Source: Shimia sp039969785
Lineage (GTDB): Bacteria; Pseudomonadota; Alphaproteobacteria; Rhodobacterales; Rhodobacteraceae
Assembly: GCF_039969785.1 (NCBI RefSeq)
Contig: NZ_JBDVNC010000003.1
Coordinates: 5,496-69,495 of the forward strand
DNA: 64,000 nt
Direction of reading: 5' to 3'
In this document: positions 44,944-53,889 of the stretch, in pieces
How positions within the stretch are numbered: the stretch's first letter is position 1
Layout of the letters: each line of letters starts with the position of its first letter
Notes under the pieces: model-generated
Told to the model about the DNA's origin: nothing
The model's database searches: none
What the model saw: the letters and a program-made list of their open reading frames with translations, nothing else
Program-made: the position numbers and the translations under genes

Positions 44944-45741
44944 ATGCGAGCACCACAGCGGCCACGTCCTCAGCGGCCGCGGCTTCTAGCTGTGCGTACG
45001 ATCATGGCGCTGATCCTGCGTGAGATGTCGACGCGCTATGGTGCCACGCCCGGAGGATATATATGGGCCGTTCTGGAACCGCTCGGAGCGATCATCATCC
45101 TGTCGATCGGATTCTCGCTGTTGCTGCGCGCGCCTTCGTTAGGCAATTCGTTCCTGCTGTTTTATGCTTCCGGCTACCTGATCATGGCGCTATACATGAA
45201 TGTATCAAGCGTGGTGGCCCGGGCGCTGAATTTTTCCAAGGCGCTGCTGCTCTATCCTCGGGTCACTTGGATAGATGCAATCCTATCACGATTTCTGCTC
45301 AACACGCTAACCAATGTGATGATCGCCTATCTTCTGCTGACTGGTGTCATCTGGGCCATTGATGCACGCATCACTGTCGAAATTGCCCCCATGGCGCTGG
45401 CGCTAGCGCTGGCGGCCTTTCTCGGGTTGGGTATCGGCACGCTCAACTGCGCGCTATTCGGGCTGTTTCCGGCTTGGATAAACGTCTGGGGCATTGCCAC
45501 GCGTCCGTTGTTCCTCGCCTCGGGGGTTATCTACATTTACGAGGATCTACCTCGCGCAGCGCAAAATGTCCTTTGGTGGAACCCGATCCTCCACCTGACC
45601 GGCTTGATACGCTCAGGGCTTTACATCACCTATCGCCCGGACCATCTGAGCCTGATTTATGTGTGTGCGGTTGCAGTGGTGAGCCTCACCCTTGGTCTCA
45701 TTCTGATGCGGCGGTATTATAAGGAAATCCTGAACCGCTAG
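44944..45741 (+). CDS. Polysaccharide ABC exporter permease (KpsM-like)
   Basis: A 265-residue ABC-2 type membrane protein with about six hydrophobic segments, for example 'LEPLGAIIILSIGFSLLLR' and 'APMALALALAAFLGLGIGTL'. The cytoplasmic N-terminus 'MALILREMSTRYGATPGGYI' is typical of KpsM/CtrC/BexB. ATG 44944 yields the family length; the frame is open another 52 codons upstream from a TTG but that stretch is not hydrophobic or conserved. It partners the KpsT-like ATPase encoded on the other strand. The two divergent units share the 148-base region 44796-44943 for promoters. Confidence 0.88.
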   Translation: MRAPQRPRPQRPRLLAVRTIMALILREMSTRYGATPGGYIWAVLEPLGAIIILSIGFSLLLRAPSLGNSFLLFYASGYLIMALYMNVSSVVARALNFSKALLLYPRVTWIDAILSRFLLNTLTNVMIAYLLLTGVIWAIDARITVEIAPMALALALAAFLGLGIGTLNCALFGLFPAWINVWGIATRPLFLASGVIYIYEDLPRAAQNVLWWNPILHLTGLIRSGLYITYRPDHLSLIYVCAVAVVSLTLGLILMRRYYKEILNR

Positions 45742-45775
45742 AGCTTGTTCTGGCCTCCGGAAGACCGGCGGCTTA

Positions 45776-46813
45776 TTACTCGCAGGTCTTGTCCATGACC
45801 TCTTTGTCCGCCGCAGCAAGGGCGAGAACATCCTGGTGCTTCAGCGTGGCGCGCCCCCGAAGGCCATCCACAAGCGCCCGCCTCAAAAGGCGGTTGTAGC
45901 ATCTGCGCTGTGCACCATAGCGCCGCCCAGCCAAAGCCCACTTGACAGCCGCCATTGCCGCGAGCGGCCAGAACAACAACAGCCCCGACGCCTCTCGATA
46001 CATGATCAACCCATTGCGATAGCTGTAATATACCTTCCAAATCGGGCTAAAAACCCGCCTCTGATCATTTTCAAACGTGCTGCAGTCATGTTCGAAGCGA
46101 AGACCCGGCTCGAACAGGATGACAAACCCGCTGCGCCTGAGACGCAAGGTGTAAATGACGTCGTCGCCATACAGAAACAATCGACTGTCCGGCAACCCGT
46201 TCTCGATCAGCATCCGCCGCGATAGGAACAGTCCCACAAAAGAGGTCAGATCGATTTCCAGCGGGCTAATATCTTCGTAGCTTGCATAGGGAATGTGATA
46301 TCCGTCACGGCCCTTGCCCCGCAGCCCTCTGAGCACGGTCCTGGCAAAGACCCTGGGGCGCCAGAACGGATTGACCGAGGGTCGGTTCATCTCGCAAATG
46401 CGCCCGTCAGGGAAATAGACGGCCGCCGCCGCCGCCGTATCGTCGCGACGCAAGACGGCATGAAATGTCGCCAGCGCTTCAGGGGCTGGGTGGGCGTCGT
46501 CGTCCATGACCACAAACCAGTCCGGATCAAAACGCTCCTGCGCAGCGCGCAACCCGTGCCGGAACCCCCCTGCCCCGCCCGAATTGACCGCCAGCCGCTC
46601 GACCACAAGACGCGGGTCGGCGCGGGTCGCCAGCCAGGCCTCGGTGCCATCGGTGCTGGCATTATCCACGAGAACCACCGCCTGCAAATGCGCAGGCGCG
46701 TTCTCCAACAGGCGTGTCAGAGTAGTTTGCAGCTTATCCAGCCGGTTATAGGTGACAACCACCGCCACCAGCCGCCCGTTCGACCCGGTTTGTTCCGTGG
46801 TGCCTATATCCAT
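45776..46813 (-). CDS. GT2 glycosyltransferase, rhamnosyl/GlfT-like
   Basis: A 345-residue cytoplasmic glycosyltransferase. 'VAVVVTYNRLDKLQTTLTRL', 'VDNASTDGTEAWLATR', 'NSGGAGGFRHGLRAAQERF' and the metal/nucleotide site 'WFVVMDDDAHPAPEAL' identify the GT2 group containing GlfT1 and rhamnosyltransferases; 'LFLYGDDVIYTLRLRRSGF' is the second acidic pair. The start ATG 46813 follows GAGGTGG. It lies between the KpsM-like gene and the rml operon on the opposite strand. A rhamnosyl or galactofuranosyl transfer is plausible; the neighbouring rml genes make dTDP-rhamnose the most economical donor guess. Confidence 0.82.
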   Translation of the reverse strand: MDIGTTEQTGSNGRLVAVVVTYNRLDKLQTTLTRLLENAPAHLQAVVLVDNASTDGTEAWLATRADPRLVVERLAVNSGGAGGFRHGLRAAQERFDPDWFVVMDDDAHPAPEALATFHAVLRRDDTAAAAAVYFPDGRICEMNRPSVNPFWRPRVFARTVLRGLRGKGRDGYHIPYASYEDISPLEIDLTSFVGLFLSRRMLIENGLPDSRLFLYGDDVIYTLRLRRSGFVILFEPGLRFEHDCSTFENDQRRVFSPIWKVYYSYRNGLIMYREASGLLLFWPLAAMAAVKWALAGRRYGAQRRCYNRLLRRALVDGLRGRATLKHQDVLALAAADKEVMDKTCE

Positions 46814-46984
46814 CACCTATAACCACCTCATGGCTTTCAGAGCCTCTCTCTCAAAGCGCTTCACACGAACCCCCACCGATTGTCAAACGCTGCATCACCA
46901 TGAGCGCGAAGGCGGCCAAACGCAGTGACAAAACTCATGGGCATTGTTAGAACTCCGTAAAAAGACAAACAACGGGGCAAGCAG

Positions 46985-47554
46985 GTGAAAATCGAAACGA
47001 CTAAACTCTCTGGCCTAGTGATTTTGACACCATTGAGATTTGGTGATGCGCGAGGTTTCTTCTCGGAAAGTTGGAATCGTCAACGGATGACCGAGATCGG
47101 GATTGATCTCGATTTTGTGCAAGACAATCATTCCCTATCGATGACCCCTGGCACCGTGCGCGGCCTGCATTTCCAGGCCCCACCGCATGCACAAGACAAG
47201 CTAGTGCGCTGTGGGCGCGGTGCGCTTTTGGATGTGGCTGTCGATATCCGCGCTGGCTCACCCACGTACAAACAGTGGTTTGCCACCGAGCTTTCAGCAG
47301 AGAACGGGCGGCAATTACTGATACCTATCGGATTTGCCCATGGCTTTGTCACATTGACGGAAGATACTGAAATTATTTACAAATGCACAGATTACTACGC
47401 GCCGCACTGTGACCGGGCAATTGCCCATGACGACCCAGATATTGCCATTGACTGGGATGTTTCGCGCACGAAACGTACCCTAAGTGAAAAGGACATGGCG
47501 GCACCGACACTGGCCGAGCTGGGCACTCCTTTCACATGGGAGGCATGCACGTGA
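46985..47554 (+). CDS. rmlC: dTDP-4-dehydrorhamnose 3,5-epimerase
   Basis: A 189-residue cupin-fold epimerase, third enzyme of dTDP-L-rhamnose synthesis. 'GDARGFFSESWNRQRM', 'SMTPGTVRGLHFQAPPHAQ' (catalytic His in GLHFQ), 'DVAVDIRAGSPTYKQW' and 'IGFAHGFVTLTEDTEI' are family blocks. The length is normal. The start is a GTG at 46985. Its stop overlaps the GTG start of rmlB by four bases (GTGA at 47551-47554), so the pair is translationally coupled. It is the first gene of the plus-strand sugar-nucleotide operon. Confidence 0.93.
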   Translation: MKIETTKLSGLVILTPLRFGDARGFFSESWNRQRMTEIGIDLDFVQDNHSLSMTPGTVRGLHFQAPPHAQDKLVRCGRGALLDVAVDIRAGSPTYKQWFATELSAENGRQLLIPIGFAHGFVTLTEDTEIIYKCTDYYAPHCDRAIAHDDPDIAIDWDVSRTKRTLSEKDMAAPTLAELGTPFTWEACT

Positions 47555-48606
47555 AATTGCTGGTCACCGGGGGCGCCGGGTTCATCGGATCGGCCGTGAT
47601 ACGTCTAGCCATTGCGAGGGGGCACCACGTAATCAACCTAGATGCGCTGACCTATGCCGCCTGTCTTGAAAATGTCGCCAGCGTGGCAAAAAATCCTAAC
47701 TATGCGTTTGAAAAGGCTAATATTTGTGACGCTGAGACTATGGATCGAATCCTTACCCGCCACACCCCGGATGCGGTGATGCATCTGGCCGCAGAATCCC
47801 ATGTGGACCGCTCTATTGATGGACCTGGCGCGTTTATCGAGACCAATGTAACCGGCACCTACACACTGTTGCAGGCAGCACGGAAATACTGGGAGACGCA
47901 GGGGCGGCCTGACACGTTCCGCTTTCACCATATTTCCACAGACGAAGTTTACGGGTCTTTGGGTGCAAAAGGGCAATTTACCGAGGAAACGCCATACACA
48001 CCAAACAGTCCCTATTCCGCCTCAAAGGCAGCCTCGGATCACATAGTCAGAGCCTGGGGCGAGACCTATGGGCTGCCGTTTGTGCTGACCAATTGCTCGA
48101 ATAATTATGGCCCCTATCATTTTCCAGAAAAACTGATCCCCGTAGTTATCCTGAACGCGCTGTCAGGGAAGAGTATTCCCGTTTACGGACAAGGACTTAA
48201 CGTGCGCGACTGGCTCTATGTCGAAGACCATGCGGACGCACTTTTGACAGTGCTGCAAAAGGGTGCGGTGGGGCGCAGCTATAATATTGGCGGCGAGAAC
48301 GAGGCCCGCAATATTGATCTCGTGGAAATGATCTGCGCCATTTTGGACCGGTTGAAGCCCTCGAATAGACCCTATTCCAGCTTAATCTGCTTCGTGGATG
48401 ATCGTCCCGGACATGACTTGCGCTATGCCATTGATCCAAGTCGAATGCGGGACGAACTGGGCTGGCGGCCTTCCGTGACGCTGGAGGAAGGGCTGGAAAA
48501 AACGGTGCGCTGGTATCTGGCAAACGAGAGCTGGTGGCGGGCGTTACAGGGGCGTGAAGGTGTCGGAAAACGGTTGGGCACCGCGTCCTCCGAATCAAAT
48601 GATTAA
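47551..48606 (+). CDS. rmlB: dTDP-glucose 4,6-dehydratase
   Basis: A 351-residue extended SDR enzyme. The nucleotide-binding motif is 'VTGGAGFIGS' and the catalytic residues appear in 'HISTDEVYGSLG' (Thr-Asp-Glu) and 'YSASKAASDHIVRAW' (Tyr-x-x-x-Lys). 'VTNCSNNYGPYHFPEKLIP' and 'NVRDWLYVEDHADAL' are further signatures. The start was placed at GTG 47551 because GGGAGG at 47538-47543 lies 7 bases upstream. It converts dTDP-glucose to dTDP-4-keto-6-deoxyglucose. About 200 bases separate it from rmlD. Confidence 0.95.
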   Translation: MKLLVTGGAGFIGSAVIRLAIARGHHVINLDALTYAACLENVASVAKNPNYAFEKANICDAETMDRILTRHTPDAVMHLAAESHVDRSIDGPGAFIETNVTGTYTLLQAARKYWETQGRPDTFRFHHISTDEVYGSLGAKGQFTEETPYTPNSPYSASKAASDHIVRAWGETYGLPFVLTNCSNNYGPYHFPEKLIPVVILNALSGKSIPVYGQGLNVRDWLYVEDHADALLTVLQKGAVGRSYNIGGENEARNIDLVEMICAILDRLKPSNRPYSSLICFVDDRPGHDLRYAIDPSRMRDELGWRPSVTLEEGLEKTVRWYLANESWWRALQGREGVGKRLGTASSESND

Positions 48607-48802
48607 CGGCCGAAACGTCCTTCGGCAGCGCATCAGTATCACGTCGGTATTGCGTCGGTGTCATGATCGGAATTCGCACCGTTCATCATGCGGTCGTTGA
48701 GCATTAGTCCAGAAAGCTCTGCGTGCATGTTATGTATTAACGAATTGACCCACCGGCCTCCCATTCGACACTTTCCGTCATTGCGCGATTGCAGAACAGC
48801 GC

Positions 48803-49735
48803 ATGCACGCTACACTTGGGTTTAACTTTGATGACCAGCACTATGCACCGAAAGCCGTCCTTTTGAAATTACTCGTCTTTGGTAAATTCGGCCAAGTGGC
48901 CACGGAATTGTGCGCCCTTGCCGGACCCGATCTCAGGATTCTGTCGTTGTCCCGTGCCCAAGCGGATCTGGAAGACCCTGAAACCTGTGCTGCCCGGATA
49001 AGAGAGGCGGAGGTTGACGCAGTGATCAATGCCGCGGCCTTCACGGCGGTGGACCAGGCCGAAGACGAAGAAATCAGGGCCACGGTGATCAATGCAGAGG
49101 CTCCGGGTGCAATGGCGCGCGCGGCGGCAGAACGCGCCCTGCCCTTTCTACATATTTCGACCGATTACGTTTTTGACGGATCTGGCGATGCGCCTCGTAT
49201 GCCCGGCGATCCAGTGGCGCCGCTCAACGCCTATGGGCGCTCTAAACTGGCTGGAGAGATCGCGGTGCGTGCCGCTGCGGGTCCGCATGCGATCCTGCGC
49301 ACGAGTTGGGTCTTTTCTGTCCATGGCAACAATTTCGTGAAGACTATGTTGCGGCTTTCCGAGACCCGCGATGCGCTGAGTGTCGTGGCGGACCAGATTG
49401 GCGGACCAACGCCGGCAGCCGATATTGCAAGAGCGCTGGTTATCATGAGTCGGGCGATGATTGCCGGACAAAAGGGCGGCACATATCATTTTAACGGTAC
49501 CCCAACGACAAGCTGGGCGGGTTTCGCGCGCGAAACATTTCGGCTTGCAGGGCGCGGGGTGGCTGTGACCGGCATTCCCACCGCAGATTATCCCACACCG
49601 GCCGTGCGCCCGCTTAATTCTCGACTGGATTGTGCCACGCTGGAGACAGATTTTGGCATTACACCTGCGGACTGGAAAGTGGGACTGGCCCGTGTGATCA
49701 CGGAACTTGGGAATGCAGAGAGGAACAGGGCATAG
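48803..49735 (+). CDS. rmlD: dTDP-4-dehydrorhamnose reductase
   Basis: A roughly 290-310-residue SDR reductase, last step of dTDP-L-rhamnose synthesis. The motif 'LLVFGKFGQVATEL' is the NADPH-binding turn, 'FLHISTDYVFDGSGD' and 'YGRSKLAGEIAVRA' hold the catalytic Thr and Tyr-x-x-x-Lys, and 'ILRTSWVFSVHGNNFV' follows. ATG 48803 is the longest start; the family usually begins right at 'KLLVFG', so TTG 48863 is possible. The gene contains a 16-bp perfect palindrome (49521-49536) identical to one downstream of ugd. It is followed one base later by rmlA. Confidence 0.93.
   Translation: MHATLGFNFDDQHYAPKAVLLKLLVFGKFGQVATELCALAGPDLRILSLSRAQADLEDPETCAARIREAEVDAVINAAAFTAVDQAEDEEIRATVINAEAPGAMARAAAERALPFLHISTDYVFDGSGDAPRMPGDPVAPLNAYGRSKLAGEIAVRAAAGPHAILRTSWVFSVHGNNFVKTMLRLSETRDALSVVADQIGGPTPAADIARALVIMSRAMIAGQKGGTYHFNGTPTTSWAGFARETFRLAGRGVAVTGIPTADYPTPAVRPLNSRLDCATLETDFGITPADWKVGLARVITELGNAERNRA
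49521..49536. promoter_or_regulatory. Candidate parS site, copy 1 (inside rmlD)
   Basis: A perfect 16-bp palindrome, gtttcgcgcgcgaaac, identical to the core of the palindrome at 53451-53468. It resembles the ParB site consensus (tgtttcacgtgaaaca) in its outer half-sites and in being centred on a CG-rich core. Finding the same palindrome twice within 4 kb, and near parAB, argues for a function other than chance. Binding by the ParB of this plasmid is inferred. Confidence 0.5.
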
Positions 49736-49736
49736 C

Positions 49737-50612
49737 ATGAGCAATCGCAAGGGCATCATTCTGGCAGGCGGGTCAGGTACACGGCTTTACCCAATCACCA
49801 TCGGGATCTCGAAACAGCTGGTGCCTATCTATGATAAGCCAATGATTTATTACCCCCTATCGGTACTGATGCTGGCCGGGATTCGCGAGATTGCCGTCAT
49901 CACAACCCCGCATGATCAGGATCAGTTCCATCGCACATTGGGGGACGGGAGCCAGTGGGGGCTTTCGCTGACTTATATCGAACAAGCCAGCCCGGATGGG
50001 CTGGCGCAGGCCTATCTGCTCACCGAGGATTTCTTGGATGGGGCCCCGAGTGCGATGGTGCTTGGTGACAATATCTTTTTTGGTCATGGTCTGCCCGAGC
50101 GACTGGCGGCAGCAGATGCGCGCGATTCAGGCGGCACGGTATTTGGCTATCGCGTGGCCGACCCTGAACGCTATGGCGTGGTGGATTTTGCCCCTGATAA
50201 TACGGTCCAAGGGATCGTCGAAAAGCCTGTGAAAGCGCCTTCTCCCTATGCGGTAACTGGGCTCTATTTTCTGGATGGGAGCGCTCCAGAGCGCGCCCGT
50301 TCCGTGACCCCAAGTGCGCGAGGTGAGCTGGAAATCACCTCTCTTCTGGAGATGTACCTGACCGATGGCGCGCTGAACGTGGAGTTGATGGGGCGAGGTT
50401 ACGCATGGCTGGATACGGGCACCCATGGCAGTTTGCTGGATGCGGGCAATTTCGTACGCACACTCTCTGAAAGACAAGGCCAACAAGTGGGATCCCCGGA
50501 AGAAATTGCCTGGCAGCAGGGCTGGATTGGGGACGATCAACTGCGCGCGCGCGCAGAAGCTTTTGGAAAAAATAACTATGGCGCTTATCTGACGGCACTC
50601 TTGGAGACCTAA
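49737..50612 (+). CDS. rmlA: Glucose-1-phosphate thymidylyltransferase
   Basis: A 291-residue nucleotidyltransferase, first enzyme of dTDP-L-rhamnose synthesis. 'ILAGGSGTRLYPITIGISKQ' is the signature nucleotide-binding loop, followed by 'LVPIYDKPMIYYPLSVLML', 'AYLLTEDFLDGAPSAMVLGD' and 'AWLDTGTHGSLLDAGNFV'. ATG 49737 was chosen; it lies one base past the rmlD stop and begins the conserved N-terminus. All four rml genes are therefore in one run, order C-B-D-A, with manC 3 bases behind. Confidence 0.95.
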   Translation: MSNRKGIILAGGSGTRLYPITIGISKQLVPIYDKPMIYYPLSVLMLAGIREIAVITTPHDQDQFHRTLGDGSQWGLSLTYIEQASPDGLAQAYLLTEDFLDGAPSAMVLGDNIFFGHGLPERLAAADARDSGGTVFGYRVADPERYGVVDFAPDNTVQGIVEKPVKAPSPYAVTGLYFLDGSAPERARSVTPSARGELEITSLLEMYLTDGALNVELMGRGYAWLDTGTHGSLLDAGNFVRTLSERQGQQVGSPEEIAWQQGWIGDDQLRARAEAFGKNNYGAYLTALLET

Positions 50613-50615
50613 CGT

Positions 50616-52043
50616 ATGCCAGAAAAAACCATCACCCCTGTTCTGCTATGTGGCGGGTCGGGCACGCGCCTGTGGCCACTGAGCCGTAAGAGCTACCCAA
50701 AACAGTTTTCAAAGCTGACCGGAGAAGAGAGCCTGTTTCAGTCATCTGCACGGCGTATGGGCGGGCCCGAATTTAACGCTCCGATGGTGATCACAAATTC
50801 CGATTTCCGCTTTATCGTGACCGAACAGCTGACCGACGCAGGCATTGATCCGGGCGCAATTCTGATCGAGCCTGAAGGGCGCAATACCGCGCCCGCAGTA
50901 CTGGCGGCGGCTTGTTGGCTACACGAACACGATCCCGACGCACTCATGCTGGTTGCCCCTTCTGACCACGTGGTGCCCGATCCCGCCGCTTTTCGCGCCG
51001 CCGTAGCTGCAGGTGTACCCGCAGCCCAAGACGGACAATTGGTCACCTTTGGTATCAAACCCACCCATGCTGAAACAGGCTATGGCTATCTGGAATTAGC
51101 TGAAGATCCGGGTGTTTTCGCGGCAAAACCGCTGAAGTTATCCCGGTTCGTGGAAAAGCCAAATGCGACGTACGCCGCCGAAATGCTGGCTGCGGGCAAC
51201 TTTCTGTGGAACGCTGGAATCTTTCTGTTTTCAGTCCGCACGATCCTAGGCGCGTTTACCAAACACGCACCAGGTCTCATCGCACCGGTGGAGGCCGCGG
51301 TAGACAAGGGGCAGGAGGATCTGGGGTTTCTACGACTAGATCCTGACGCCTGGGCTGGGGCCGAAGAAATCTCGATCGACTATGCGGTGATGGAACGGGC
51401 GCAGAACCTCAGTGTGGTGCCTTTTGCTGCGGGCTGGTCGGATCTGGGAGACTGGGATTCGGTTTTACGAGAAACCGAAAAAGATGGCATTGGCGCGCAT
51501 GGCCCCGTTACGGCGCTTGACTGCGAAAATACACTCCTGCGCTCGGAAGACAGCGGGCTGGAGCTTGTCGGCATTGGCCTGAAGGACATTGTCGCTGTGG
51601 CCATGCCCGATGCGGTCCTGGTGGCAGATCGCAAAAGGGCACAGGATGTAAAAAATGCGGTTAGTGTGCTTAAGACCCGCAAGGTACGCCAAGCCACGGA
51701 ATTCCCTCGCGACCACCGCCCCTGGGGCTGGTTTGAAAGCCTGGTGATAGGTGATCGCTTCCAGGTGAAACGTATCGTCGTGCATCCCGGCGCGGCATTG
51801 TCTCTGCAAAGCCATCACCACCGCGCAGAACACTGGATCGTGGTCGAGGGTACTGCGAAGGTCACAATAAACGACATCGAGCAGCTGATCAGCGAAAACC
51901 AATCAGTCTATATTCCTTTAGGCGCAGTGCATCGGATGGAAAATCCTGGCAAATTGCCCATGGTTCTGATCGAAGTACAGACCGGCTCTTATCTGGGAGA
52001 GGATGACATCATCCGCTACGAAGATGTGTATGCACGTCGCTAA
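50616..52043 (+). CDS. manC: Mannose-1-phosphate guanylyltransferase/mannose-6-phosphate isomerase
   Basis: A 475-residue bifunctional type II enzyme. The N-terminal nucleotidyltransferase domain shows 'VLLCGGSGTRLWPLSRKSYP' and 'FVEKPNATYAAEML' (FVEKP signature). The C-terminal cupin domain (about 360-470) shows 'RPWGWFESLVIGDRFQVKRI' and 'LSLQSHHHRAEHWIVVEGTA', the metal-binding His cluster of type II phosphomannose isomerase. It makes GDP-mannose, a precursor of mannose, fucose or mannuronate-containing polysaccharides. It starts 3 bases after rmlA, so it is in the same operon. Confidence 0.93.
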   Translation: MPEKTITPVLLCGGSGTRLWPLSRKSYPKQFSKLTGEESLFQSSARRMGGPEFNAPMVITNSDFRFIVTEQLTDAGIDPGAILIEPEGRNTAPAVLAAACWLHEHDPDALMLVAPSDHVVPDPAAFRAAVAAGVPAAQDGQLVTFGIKPTHAETGYGYLELAEDPGVFAAKPLKLSRFVEKPNATYAAEMLAAGNFLWNAGIFLFSVRTILGAFTKHAPGLIAPVEAAVDKGQEDLGFLRLDPDAWAGAEEISIDYAVMERAQNLSVVPFAAGWSDLGDWDSVLRETEKDGIGAHGPVTALDCENTLLRSEDSGLELVGIGLKDIVAVAMPDAVLVADRKRAQDVKNAVSVLKTRKVRQATEFPRDHRPWGWFESLVIGDRFQVKRIVVHPGAALSLQSHHHRAEHWIVVEGTAKVTINDIEQLISENQSVYIPLGAVHRMENPGKLPMVLIEVQTGSYLGEDDIIRYEDVYARR

Positions 52044-52117
52044 GCGGCGTTGACAGCCCCCCCCCGGGTGCCCATTAGACTGGGCATCACAGGCAGGACA
52101 GAACAGAGGCATCCAAC

Positions 52118-53446
52118 ATGAAGATTGCAATGATTGGTACTGGCTACGTGGGGCTGGTGTCAGGCGTGTGTTTTTCCGACTTTGGCCACGAAGTAATCTG
52201 TGTCGACAAAGATCCGGCCAAGATCGAAATGCTGGAGCGCGGCGAAGTGCCGATTTACGAGCCGGGTCTGGACCAGCTTATGGCCAAGAATGTCGAGGCC
52301 GGGCGGTTAAGCTTCACGCTGGATCTGGCTGAGGCGATTGACGGCGCGCAGGCCGTGTTCATCGCCGTCGGCACACCGACACGACGTGGTGACGGACATG
52401 CGGATCTGACCTATGTGATGGCCGCTGCCCAAGAGATTGCCCGCGCCGCAGATCATTACATGGTGATCGTGACCAAATCGACCGTGCCGGTAGGCACCAA
52501 CCGGCAGGTCAAGCAGACCGTGCGCAAGGCCAATCCGCAGCTGGAATTCGATGTGGCCTCGAACCCCGAGTTTCTGCGCGAAGGGGCTGCGATCGAAGAT
52601 TTCATGAAACCGGACCGGGTGGTGGTCGGGGTGCAGAATGACCGCGCAAGCGAGGTCATGGCCGAGGTCTATCGACCGCTTTACCTGCGTGAGTTTCCAA
52701 TCGTAACCACCGATCTGGAAAGCGCCGAGATGATCAAATACGCCGCCAACGCGTTTCTGGCGACCAAGATCACCTTTATCAACGAAATCGCCGCCCTGTG
52801 TGAACGGGTGGGCGCAGATGTAAAGCAGGTGTCGCGCGGCATGGGTATGGATGGGCGCATCGGCAACAAATTCCTGCACGCGGGGCCAGGCTATGGCGGG
52901 TCTTGTTTTCCTAAAGACACCAAAGCGCTGGCTCGGATCGGACAGGATCATTCGATACCGATGCACATCACCGAGACGGTGATTTCCGTCAACGAAGAAG
53001 TCAAACGGCGCATGGTCAACAAGCTTCTGGACCTGTGTGAAGGCAACTTTAACGGCAAAACCATCGCAGTGTTGGGCGTAACCTTCAAACCCAATACCGA
53101 TGACATGCGTGACGCCCCCAGCCTGACGCTGATACCGGCGTTGGTGGGCGGGGGCGCCAAGGTGCGCGTGACTGACCCGCAAGGGCGCCACGAAGGCGAA
53201 GCTCTGCTGCCCGGGGTGCATTGGGTCGAGGACGCCTATAAGGCTGCCCGAGGTGCGGACCTGCTGGTCATCCTGACCGAATGGAACGAATTCCGCGCGC
53301 TGGACCTGAAGAAGCTGGCGCGCAAGATGGCCACGCCACGGCTGGCCGACCTGCGCAATATCTATACGGTCAGGGACGTCAAACGCGCCGGGTTTCTTGC
53401 ATATGAAAGCGTGGGGCGAGCCGGGTTCAAAAAGACCCAAGACTGA
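52118..53446 (+). CDS. ugd: UDP-glucose 6-dehydrogenase
   Basis: A 442-residue UDP-glucose dehydrogenase. 'MKIAMIGTGYVGLVSGVCF' is the NAD-binding N-terminus, 'VASNPEFLREGAAIEDFMKP' and 'FLHAGPGYGGSCFPKDTKAL' contain the substrate site and catalytic Cys, and 'VLGVTFKPNTDDMRDAPSL' begins the C-terminal domain. It yields UDP-glucuronate, supplying an acidic sugar. The gap from manC (74 bases) contains no clear terminator, so it is probably cotranscribed. The parS-like palindrome follows 4 bases after the stop. Confidence 0.95.
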   Translation: MKIAMIGTGYVGLVSGVCFSDFGHEVICVDKDPAKIEMLERGEVPIYEPGLDQLMAKNVEAGRLSFTLDLAEAIDGAQAVFIAVGTPTRRGDGHADLTYVMAAAQEIARAADHYMVIVTKSTVPVGTNRQVKQTVRKANPQLEFDVASNPEFLREGAAIEDFMKPDRVVVGVQNDRASEVMAEVYRPLYLREFPIVTTDLESAEMIKYAANAFLATKITFINEIAALCERVGADVKQVSRGMGMDGRIGNKFLHAGPGYGGSCFPKDTKALARIGQDHSIPMHITETVISVNEEVKRRMVNKLLDLCEGNFNGKTIAVLGVTFKPNTDDMRDAPSLTLIPALVGGGAKVRVTDPQGRHEGEALLPGVHWVEDAYKAARGADLLVILTEWNEFRALDLKKLARKMATPRLADLRNIYTVRDVKRAGFLAYESVGRAGFKKTQD

Positions 53447-53450
53447 GGTG

Positions 53451-53468
53451 TGTTTCGCGCGCGAAACA
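53451..53468. promoter_or_regulatory. Candidate parS site, copy 2 (downstream of ugd)
   Basis: An 18-bp perfect palindrome, tgtttcgcgcgcgaaaca, whose outer six bases on each side match the general ParB-site pattern (tgtttc/gaaaca). The inner 16 bp are identical to the palindrome inside rmlD. It is 2-4 kb from parB-parA. Its role as centromere is inferred from sequence and context. Confidence 0.6.
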
Positions 53469-53889
53469 TATTTGAGACCCTGATACAGGCAAATCAGAGT
53501 CTGATGGGCTGGAAGGCGCTACACTTGAAACGGTTATTGTCACGTCCGCCCTTTTTTGGAAATCACTCAGGCACGGGGTGACGTTTGCCCGGCGACATCA
53601 CCGACGATTTCTATCAGGTCGCGTTGATGGATTTTACCCTGACCGTTGCCGAAGTGGACGCGGCTACATGCGCCGGAGACTTTCGCGTGATGCATCACGT
53701 GGCTGCGTGGGGATTGTGAAAACCGCACCGGGATCCGTAAGCTTTACATTTGCTTTTCTAAGCAAAAGGCCGGATCAGTTCCTGATCCGGCCAAATCCTG
53801 CCCCATAATGGCAAGCGCAGCAGGTAGATTGACAGGGCCGGGCACAACTTCACTATGGAACCAAATACAACGAGCAGGACCACAGCAGT
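53469..53889. other. Intergenic, no gene seen
   Basis: About 420 bases between the parS-like site and the epimerase gene. Frames here are short and lack family likeness. The region contains the hairpin at 53768-53792 and should carry the promoter of the epimerase/sugar transferase pair. Confidence 0.45.
53768..53792 (-). terminator. Hairpin with T-run on the minus strand
   Basis: An 11-bp perfect stem (ggccggatcag / ctgatccggcc) with a 3-base loop. On the minus strand it is followed by TTTTG, so it could stop transcription coming from the right. No minus-strand gene lies directly upstream, so it may protect the rml-ugd region from antisense transcription or be a remnant. On the plus strand it has no T-run. 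Confidence 0.6.

Noticed and set aside
52307..53440. Minus-strand open frame of 377 codons opposite ugd
   Set aside because: It is an antisense shadow of a well-recognised gene, with no family motifs and no ribosome-binding site.
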